64,000 bases of DNA, from contig NC_044573.1 in NCBI RefSeq assembly GCF_901933205.1, positions 55,373,993-55,437,992 on the forward strand, given 5' to 3'. The translations under genes and the position numbers were made by a program. The notes under the pieces are model-generated. The model did no database searches. It saw only the letters and a program-made list of their open reading frames with translations, and was not told the DNA's origin. Every line of letters starts with the position of its first letter. Position 1 is the first letter of the stretch. This document shows, one piece after another, positions 55,181-64,000 of this stretch. Source of the stretch: Camarhynchus parvulus. Its lineage: Eukaryota; Chordata; Aves; Passeriformes; Thraupidae.

Positions 55181-57338
55181 TACCCGGTGTTACACAGATC
55201 ACCAGGATGAGTTGAGCAATCAAACAATTATTATTCACCTGTCCCATAAAAGCACCTGAGAAAAGTGACAAAAGGACAGTTTGGAAGCAATCTGAGCATT
55301 ATGCACTACTGAAAACCTGCAATTTCACTTCAGGTGGCCTGGACTCCAGCTTATGTTCAACAGACACTCTCCAAACTCAATAATCTCTTAAGCACTAAGA
55401 AAGAAGATATTAATTCAACGGGGAACAATATTTTCCTTCTCAAAGTATTAATAAAAATATTTACTTGTGAGGTCTTTTCCCTCTTACAATATCCAGGTAA
55501 TATTTTGGCAGGGCAGCCCTGGCTCTCACCCACAAGTGAGCTAGAGCTTTGTTCCGCCCATGCACTGATTTCAAACTACTCTGGGTCACCCCAAGAGTTC
55601 TTTCCAAGGGGATATAGTTTCAGCACTAGTTCCAGAGACTTGAACTTCTTTCTCTACGAGGAGAAAAATATTTCTGTAATAGGCTGACCTTTCTTCAGAT
55701 ATGTTGATATCTGAAGGATGTCAGTTCATTGTGAGAATTTGGAAGCTGGCCATGACTCCAAAGGCTCCACATATTTTCAGAGTGACCATGTCTGTAATTT
55801 TAACCCATTGAAATGAAAGTGCATGGCTGGAGAAGAGTAGTACATGCTTAAAAATCTCACTGTGACTCAAACACTGATTTATTTCCTGCAGCAGTGATTT
55901 GGTAGCATCACTTCCCAAAGGCAAAAGGCAACAGGTTTTATTTCTATGACCTTCCTGCATTCTTGCAACTCACATGAAAAGGAACAATGGAAATGTGGCT
56001 GAATGTGAGAAAGCACCAAACTGCTATGGCATTTTGGGTGGGTGTGGAGAGAAACACACAAACTACAAAAAATCTAATAACTCCCCACCCAAGCATTGCT
56101 AGTGAATGACCTCACTGGTTTCCTACATATACTCCAGCAGCTTTCCTGCCATCACTCTGTTAAGCCAAGCAATGATGTCAACAGTCCACCTGTGAGAGTG
56201 ATGTAGCCCTCTGGGTCATGGTCTCAGAGAACTTGGATAAAAGCTGTGCCAGTGTTAATTAAATGCACCTCTTGTTTCACTGCTGATTTCCTCTGATAAG
56301 GCTCAGCTCATTTTTCCTGGAAAGACTTCCATGCTGTATGGGAACTGGAGCCAACCATAACACAAACCAAATATTGCTTAGAGAATATGAAGACAACATG
56401 CTAAATATTTAGTTTAAAAAAATCACTGTGTATCAGAGCTGGGATAAATACAAATCTCATTACTTTGCATGTGCTAGTGACAAGGCTAAACCACAAATGC
56501 TAGTTACTGCAGATAGTTTATTATCTTTCAGCAGTACTTATCTCTCTCATTTGTAATGTTCTTCCCCAACTACATTGGAGCAGAACTCTTAACAACCTGC
56601 TTTACTGATAAATAATTCTGACACGTCAGAATATGAGAAGTTTGCCTGGTAAAAAATATGCTTTGAGAATGGTGTTTGACATTTAATTAGCATCAGAATT
56701 ATCACTACAACTTTAATGAAAAATAGCATTTTTTTTCCTGCCGTCAGAAAAGCCTTAGCTGTAAGAAGGTTCTGAGCAGCTTAGGTATTAAGGGACATCT
56801 CTATTAATACAATTAGCCAGCAAGCAGTGGAAGGGGAAAAAATTTTGTACTGCTTCTTCTTTTCCTATATAAAGAAATCTACTCCACTGTCACGACTGGA
56901 TCTTTTCACTATAGGCTGTCGCAGGGATTTCTGTAATCCCTCTACTCACAACAGTGACTTCCAACCACTCTAAGCCTTCAGGACATGCCCTTTTATACTT
57001 GCTTTGTTCTTGCAGACATTTTCAGATTTTCAGCTTTATTAGAAAGAGAACTACCAAGGGAAGGCTTTCAGTTTTGAAGCTAAACATCAAAAATATTTCT
57101 TCTAGCACAACTTAAAAAGTAACACTAACCCTAAGACATAGTTGCTGACAACAACATGCACAAAAAATCTGAAGGCGACAAATAAGAAAAGTGGTTTCAA
57201 AAACCGTGGTGCAATTACACTATGAAAGTTTGTTTCATGATGCCCGCAACTCTCCACTTTGAAAGGCAGCAGGTTGGACCTCTTGCTATAAATTTAATTC
57301 TAAAGAAAGAACTGTGTGTTAACGACGTTAGGAATACA

Positions 57339-57358
57339 TTCAAATTCATTCATTCATT
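57339..57358. repeat. Short CATT tetranucleotide repeat
   Basis: Three to four CATT units following an earlier caaattcatt. Confidence 0.7.
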
Positions 57359-57402
57359 CTGATTTGTAGCAATTGTGATGGTTCCAAGAAGTGTTCTGTC
57401 CC

Positions 57403-57432
57403 ACATTCCTGAGCATTACATTCCTGAGCATT
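57403..57432. repeat. Perfect 15-bp tandem duplication
   Basis: Identical units acattcctgagcatt at 57403-57417 and 57418-57432 in the terminal intron. Confidence 0.95.
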
Positions 57433-59220
57433 AGCAATATTTTTCCAAACAACCAATGATCGATGTCCATGTATTTACATTTTTACCTCTTGGGGATCTT
57501 ATGTTTATACAATACCTTGCCTACAAACTCTCTTGGAATACATAACACAGGCTATACTGCCTTCCCAGCTCAGGATACGGGAGAAGTTCCATGGCTAATA
57601 CTGCTTCTCACCAAAGTCAAGCTAACTAACTTAGACGTATTTTTTAAATTCTCCTCCAAAAAGAAACCTCATATACAAAATATCCTTCAAAAGAACTTCA
57701 TTTTTTGGTTTCCAAATGGTAACAGAAAGAGGTAATCCTTGAACTGATTTGGTTTATACTGCTCCTATGGACAGTTTCTATGGATTTATGACACTGAACT
57801 GCAGCTAGTTTATAGCAAAGCATGCAGGGTGTGACTCATTCAGAAAGCTCAACCCAAGAATATTTCATTCTGACATCCAACAGAAATGCTCCCTCATGTA
57901 TTTGAATTAGTTGCTGCCCATTACTCACATGCACTCCTCATAACTTCATGACACACAACTTGCAGTGCAAACTTGAATCCAGGCCACGAAGGAGATACTA
58001 GAAGTTCTGACAAATTTTAACCCTGTCACCAGTAACTGGAATTTGGTCTTACACAATTTAAATACACAGCTGTGCTCTGCTTCTGGAGGATGTGCATAAT
58101 GTGGTCATGCAGAAGGAAAGCGTATCCCCAAGTCCAGTGACTTAAAGTGACACAGTTTCCTGAACTCCAGGAACCCTCCTGGTCAGAAAGTACTTCCTTC
58201 CTCATTTCAAACACTTGATTGTTTCGGAGGGAATTCAAAACAATAGATTAGAAACTTTCAACCTTTCCTAAGTGTACTGCTACACAAGGAAATCAGGCCG
58301 TGCTCTGGGAAGATGAGATAACATTGGGAGAGTACTCTTTCCGGAAATGCAATGGCTTTTGCATCCCTTCTCCAGCACCATCCCATGAATCAGCTACATG
58401 TAAGTAATAACTCTAGCTAGGAGATGTCAGATGCAGTTCAACTGCTGTTTGGATTAAGATGTGCGTGGTTGGCAGAAGGCATGAGCCAACTCACTTCTCA
58501 GCTATTTCGATAAGGCCTGCAAGGGAAGAAATATCAGGAGCTTCCTAATCTCAATCCGTACTTGTAAGGATGGATAGGAAGAAAGGATGATGACTGCCTC
58601 TTTTTAGCACCTCATTGTTTAAATCTCTAATAAAGGAGAAGGAATGTACTATTACTTCTGCAGTTAAAAATCTACCCCTTCCCACCATAACTTACTTTTA
58701 CAGCACCACTAGTAATGTTCATAAAGACTGGGAGCAGATCAGGCTCATCAGCTGAAGAGCAATTATTTTAAGCATACTCTATTCCCCAACACAATTCCTT
58801 TAATCTAAATGCATTGAAATGGTTTGTAATGATAGGTAAAAGATTTAAAATTTAGAATAATATCTAACTAGTTATTTACAGGCTGCAATTTGAATAAGAA
58901 AAGGCAACGACAAGTAAATTCATTTTTCTGCAGCATTAGGGTGCTTCAACACCGTAGACTAACCTAAAAACAACAGCAACAGAAACAACAGCAAGAGCCA
59001 TTCTCTCAGATCCAACAGTCAAAGCTCTTATATGACATTGCATTTTCTTGATTATCTTTTCCTATCAACGTGGAGCTCCATAAAATTTGAGGACAAGATT
59101 ATCACACAAAAGCAAGAACTCACATGGTTCTACACATTATTTTTAGAGGCAAACAGGAAATGCACTTCCCTGTCAAGCTGGGTGAAAGGGGAGTTAATGA
59201 GTGGAACGCTTTGCACTCAC

Positions 59221-59373
59221 CGTTCCTACCAGAGGGTAGATGAATCCAGCTCCAATGCTGGCTCGCACATCGCTAATTGGCAAAATGAAACCAGTGGGAA
59301 CACCCTTCCTCTCAGGCTGATGGGAGAGGGATAGGTGAGTTTTGGCCATGCAAATGGGAAGATTTCCAAATCC
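59221..59373 (-). CDS. MTHFD1L: MTHFD1L penultimate exon (51 codons)
   Basis: Penultimate exon of the formate-THF ligase domain. Seen directly: the minus-strand acceptor is a long run of T ending gttag, followed by codons for [17 protein letters not shown]. The exon continues through [20 protein letters not shown] and FIYPLVGT, and stops at GGAACG before a gtgagt donor. It is 153 bp, phase 0 at both ends, with no stop or frameshift. Known of the family: this is among the most conserved C-terminal stretches of eukaryotic and bacterial formate-THF ligases. SHQPERKG is closer to MTHFD1L than to MTHFD1 as I remember them. The intron to the upstream exon is 1403 bp (59374-60776). An open frame on the opposite strand across 59032-59334 is only the antisense shadow of this exon. 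Confidence 0.97.
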
Positions 59374-60776
59374 CTAACAAAAAAAAAAAAAAGGGAAAGA
59401 AAAGAAAAATGTTTTTAAAATCACAGTAAAGGCACATTATGTTTTAGTTTTGTTATCAGCATCTTCTAGAAACCTCTCCTACAGCAGTTCCCTTTGGGCT
59501 CTAATGACCCAGTTAGACAGCAACTTGAGACCAGGATTCAGAGTCCAAAATTTTCTAATAGTATTAATGTCTTCATGAGGGTAAACACAAATGGTGCTCA
59601 TGATGCTTTCCTTTGTTTTTAAACAAGACAAAACCTGCATGAGGTGATGGCACCCCCTTCACTACTGTCAGTGTTAATTACTGAAAACGTGGGAGAAAAT
59701 CAGGAAAAGTGCCTCATTAGCTCCCCCTGCCCATAATTTGTCTCCAAGTTATTGATTACTCTTGAGTCAGGCACCTTTCACTCTTCCATTCAATTCTTTT
59801 ACAAACAGAAGGCAGAAGGAGAGGCGGCACTTCAGGGAATTGTCTCTGCTGCTCAGTGCTGACAACTCTTTAGGCGACATTGTGAAAATATTTCCTAATA
59901 TACTAACACTTAGACTAAAAAATGGATTAGAGAATCACAGCAGGAAAAAAAAAGGCATGGATTATTTAGCTTCAAGTACACTAAGTAACCTTCTTTTCCA
60001 TTTACAAAAATCAAATTAATTCTCAGGAAGTTTTCATTTTAGGGAAGATGACTGTCCACCTGTCTGACCAAGGACTTCTGCTTGTCTGACCAAGCTGCTG
60101 AAGTTTACTCAGGAATTTTTCCTGGACATATTGTTTCTATTTTCTGACAGAAAGGTTCCAGCCACATTTATGTTCAGAAGCCATTCCACTACAAAAAACA
60201 CATTCACCTCTCCACATGGTCTCAAAACTTTTCAAACTGTAACATGTTCTCACATGCTTTAGGATAGGTGATGTATTTCATGTTCTAGTACTCATAACTC
60301 CTTGAAAGTAATAGGAACAGAAAGAAATCAAAAGATTTTACAAATATTGGGATGTTCATTGTCAATGTGCATAGCTGTGCACAGGTCTTATTGTGTTTGC
60401 ACACTCTTTTTTGCAGGTACAAATGAACACTCATGCTAAAATTGGTTACATTTGCTAGCAGCAACATTTGCAGATACGCAGTTGTCAGGATTAGGAGAGT
60501 AACCCAAACTGCACAGAAAGTACAGTTTCATGGACAATCTCAGAAGAATTCTGAACTCCATTCATACCTAACAGGAGATCACCTTCAAGGTTAAAACCAT
60601 TATGTTCTACAAATCTAAACCAACCCATACTGACCTCCACAGTTCACCACCATGGGTAAGCTCATGCCTTTCAGCAAAGCTTGACTTAACACTCCAGTCT
60701 GAGAACGTTACACCCTGAGGTTTCCCAAGACTCACATCCAGCAGGGACCTGCCTGCCCATTCCCTGGTGTTCTTAC
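59374..60776 (-). other. MTHFD1L: MTHFD1L intron, 1403 bp
   Basis: Intron between the two phase-0 exons, with a gtaaga donor and a T-rich gttag acceptor on the minus strand. The acceptor tract is an almost pure T run (A run on + at about 59379-59392). Apart from a short direct repeat of tgtctgaccaag starting near 60061 and 60083, I see nothing notable. Confidence 0.9.
60061..60096. repeat. Short direct repeat tgtctgaccaag
   Basis: Two copies of the 12-bp word, starting at 60061 and about 60083, separated by about 10 bp. It lies inside the 1.4-kb MTHFD1L intron. Confidence 0.8.
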
Positions 60777-60884
60777 CTGCCGGGTGTAACGATCAACTTG
60801 AGACTGCGCGGCAGGAGACAACTCGATATCCTGAGCTCCATACACCTTCTGAGCAATGATCCTTATTTTCTCAACAATAGGAAG
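60777..60884 (-). CDS. MTHFD1L: MTHFD1L internal exon, third from last (36 codons)
   Basis: Internal coding exon of mitochondrial 10-formyltetrahydrofolate synthetase, which interconverts formate plus THF and 10-formyl-THF with ATP/ADP in mitochondrial one-carbon metabolism. Seen directly: on the minus strand a pyrimidine-rich acceptor ending tctctgcag precedes a codon-aligned start, and the exon ends CCGGCAG before a gtaaga donor. It is 108 bp, phase 0 at both ends, with no internal stop. The peptide begins [12 protein letters not shown], continues [11 protein letters not shown] and ends DRYTRQ. From family knowledge this is the segment just before the conserved [13 protein letters not shown] block, which is what the next exon encodes. 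The ELSPxAQxxxDRYT wording fits the mitochondrial paralogue MTHFD1L better than cytosolic MTHFD1; that paralogue call is from memory, not an alignment. The ATG of the surrounding open frame lies in the intron and is not a start codon. Confidence 0.95.
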
Positions 60885-63800
60885 CTGCAGAGACAAGGAA
60901 ACAATACAAGGATGAACAATGGCCAAGAGAAACTAGGATCTTGTTTGCTGAGTGAGGTCTCTGAATCTCTCATTTAGATTCATCCCTGTTAAACAGGCTT
61001 GCTAAAGCATGAGACCAAGTAAGGAGCACTGGTGACGGATATGATACTACAAGTACATGAGCTAACAGCTGTGATTTCAGCTACTCCAAAATTTGGAAGC
61101 TGCACAATTTGTGCATTACAGAGTAGACAATGTAAGCTTATGCTCACCTGAAGTGGGGGGAGAAAATTACTGCCATCTAGTTATGAGAGTGAAGAGATAA
61201 CCTACACCTCAATCTCCACTGGGTTAACAGGGATCACTAGACAGAAGAGTTTCAGAATAAAGATGACCTACACGAGTAGACAAGGCAAGGTAGGAGGCAG
61301 CCAGGGAAGGTTCCCCTGAGAAGCAAGGAATTGTAGCAGAGAATTCCTCATCACTGCTCCTTTGATTGTGATTTTCTTTCATTATTATTATTCTTACCTC
61401 CTGTCCTTTCTAACAGGCATATTTTTAATTGTAGCTTTGATATTGTAAAGCACTTTGGACACTTAAAAAAAATAATATGAAAGAATTCTAGAATTCATTT
61501 TGAAACCCCAAGTCACTAAGTTAAATCCCAGTCTCCAAGAGTATTCACATCATGTTATTCAGCTCAAACTGAACAAGTTCTGCCTTCACAGCTTCTATTT
61601 GAAGGCAGAGGCAGACTCTCACATTCAATCTGTTATAAAACCCTTAACATATTTTCAAGAAACAGGTTTTTGTGGTCAGATCAGGCATTTACTTTTTGTG
61701 CCATCATTTTTGTGTATTTAGAGTAAACAACTCTTTCCTATTTCCTCCTTCTCTTTCCTTTTGTTTTTAATGACCCAGGAGACAGCAATTGTGACTCCTC
61801 TGGCCTATTTTAAACAAGCCATTCTCTGACTTCTTTCAATAGGAACAGGATGATGGAGGAGGGATCTTACCACGACTTCAGATAATTCTGTGCTCACTAC
61901 AGATGGCCAGAGATGTGTGCAATATTAAAGGGAATATCTCATCAGTAACTTGTAGAATATTTAATTAACAACACCCATGGAATAAGTGCTACACAAAGTC
62001 TAGAGAGATAATCACCTGGGGAAGAAGACTTGGTAATACAAATACAATCCAAAAAGCAATACAAAAAGCACCAGGACACAAAATAGAAGTGAATCATTTT
62101 ATTCTAACAAAGGCAAGAAATTAATTAATTTGTGAATAATGAACCCTATCTGATGCACTTATAGGAAGTTCCATAGTTAACCACATTTTTGCAATACCTG
62201 TCTAGAAGTAGTTCTTTTTCTGCAAAGATACATCAGTTGAAAGGTTTGTGTCAGGCCAATCTTTTTTGTATTTATGATTAAATTTCAGAAAAATTAAAGC
62301 TTACATTATTAAAGAACTTCAGTAACAGAGGTATCACAAGAAAAGAATCTCTCCAGACTTCCAAGTACCTTAAATGTAAGGCAGTTAAAAGCTACGAAGG
62401 CTCAGATAAAATTCCCCCTCAGATCTGAAATTACAAAGACAGGTTTAAAGAAGCTTCACAAGGCACTTTCTGAACATGCTCACGATACAATTACTGCACC
62501 TTAATTGGGTGGAATAATGTCACATTCCCAACATCATGCTTTTTACAGGAATCCAAGCAGTGCAGGAAAATCTAATCAGGACTGGAGATAGCACATTGCA
62601 AATATCCTGTGTAAAATTCCTGGCAGCAGCAAGCTGAATGGAATACTTAGTGTCATGGACAGCCATCACAAGATGAAATTTGTCTCAGGGTGATTATTAA
62701 GTACATTCATATCCATGGCAGTTTTCAACACAGTGGGAGAAATGCAAAACATGTCTGTTAATTTGCCTTCTGGGTGCTGTTTGCTTGCAGTAAAGGACTA
62801 ACAGCAATGGCAAATGGAAATGCAAAAGGAATTCCATTCCTTGTTGTCAGCAGGCCAACATGGAAACTAACAGCTTTCTGCTTAAACCTCAGTAAATTCA
62901 CTGAGATGGAGATGGACATTTAGATTCAACTTGCATTTGTGTCAAAACATTTCAAACTAATTTGACAGCAGCGTAACTACTGCGCCTTCAGCCCCCTTCC
63001 AATGACCACAGCTGTATTTTCCAAAGAAACCCAGCAGGGCTCTGGATAATATCAGAGGAGAATGCTTTAATGACAGTGGTGGCACTTTGCTTCTCCTGGG
63101 ATATGTGCAGTGTGTTGCATGGCTGAGTCTGAGCTGGACAGTCAAACCATATCCCTTTGGATTTATGGTTTGTGGTTTTTTCCTGGTTTGTTTTTTCTTT
63201 AACCAGAATTTCAGATACTTTCTGGGTCAGTACCCACACCTCAAATTTTGCAAATGTAACCTCAGAGGAATCACCAATGAGGAAGGGGTTGTGGGAGTGT
63301 GAATAGCAAAAAAAAGTGGTTTCCTGAGCCTGTCATGTTCTTGCCAGGCATGCTCACACAAACAGGTAAGGCAATGTGCGCATGGTGTCAGAGGAGAGTT
63401 TGAGCCTATTTAATCTCAGCAGAGGCAACATGAGTCTTGGCTGAGCCAAATTCAGACAGAAACCAGCAGGAAGGCACAGATGTGCTATGGACATCAACAC
63501 AGCCCATGCACATGCACACTCTCAGATATGCTTCCTTCCTGAAGTTTCAGGAGTAGGGAAAGGAGTACACTACACCATGCTAAGGATCCACCTGTTTCCT
63601 AGTATTTACTGTGATTTTTAAGGCATTATCTTTTTAGAATCACAGTGTATCAGAGCATTTCAAGCTAAAAAGTTTCCCGTGTTTCAGTTATCAAGTAATA
63701 CTGCTGGGAAACTTCACTTTAATTTAAATAAATGCTTTCCAAACTAAAAAACACCTAGTGTTTTGCGCGAGAAATAAAAATTAATTTTGCTTGAAAGTGC

Positions 63801-64000
63801 CATAATGGTATTTTAACAGAAAAGAAATTCTACTTGTTCAAGAGGCATTTTGCATAGCAGAAGCCTGGATTTACAAGACACTTGTTTAGCTTTAGGTTTT
63901 CAACAGAACTGTTGATTATTCAGCACTTCACTATCAAAATAGTCTCACTGATGGGCAAAGACATCCACGATATGTAGCAACAATGCTAATTGACATGGAG
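60885..64000 (-). other. MTHFD1L: Partial upstream intron of MTHFD1L
   Basis: Sequence 5' of the 60777-60884 exon in gene orientation. From the family, the preceding exon should end at about ...FLYDV and be phase 0. I found no such coding block with an acceptable donor on the minus strand up to 64000, so this is read as intron running out of the window. No repeat of recognised family was found. Confidence 0.7.

Noticed and set aside
59032..59334. 100-codon open frame on the + strand
   Set aside because: Antisense shadow of the MTHFD1L penultimate exon at 59221-59373.
62957..63145. Minus-strand frame with a Cys-x-His-Trp-Lys-Gly-like string, briefly reminiscent of the formate-THF ligase segment before the FLYDV block
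   Set aside because: Only a few scattered matches, no continuing homology, no donor at the expected point and an early stop.
63635..63665. agaatcacag-like string resembling a reversed CR1 tail
   Set aside because: Only about 10 bp match and the neighbouring sequence does not continue the CR1 end.

Overview
This window is vertebrate nuclear DNA, almost certainly from a bird and probably a songbird. It is AT-rich and exon-poor, with GT-AG introns and no operons or bacterial features. It carries chicken-repeat-1 (CR1) LINE fragments with the typical octamer tail, and a solo LTR whose sequence resembles a family I know from passerine genomes. The last two points rest on recognition, not on a database search.

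The only protein-coding gene I can support is the 3' end of MTHFD1L, on the minus strand. It encodes the mitochondrial monofunctional 10-formyltetrahydrofolate synthetase. Three exons were read directly with their splice sites: 60777-60884 (36 codons), 59221-59373 (51 codons) and the coding part of the last exon, 17215-17304 (29 codons plus stop). All junctions are phase 0. Together they give an uninterrupted 116-residue C-terminus ending in the family's conserved tail. Upstream exons lie beyond position 64000.

Layout in + coordinates: 1 to about 15500 is the flank downstream of the gene, with simple repeats and no recognised gene. About 15500-17214 is probable 3' UTR with an uncertain end. 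17305-59220 is one very large terminal intron of about 41.9 kb. It holds the solo LTR (41562-41959), a CR1 3' fragment (46790-47520), an antisense CR1 fragment (49715-49972), a T-rich tract, a GA-rich tract and several short tandem duplications. 59374-60776 is a 1.4-kb intron, and 60885-64000 is part of the next intron.

I found no new biological system. The points most worth checking are the 42-kb intron that isolates the last 29 codons, the missing canonical poly(A) signal near the stop, the ambiguous LTR ends, and two intronic stretches with unusually long but unrecognised open frames. Those frames are most likely explained by base composition.
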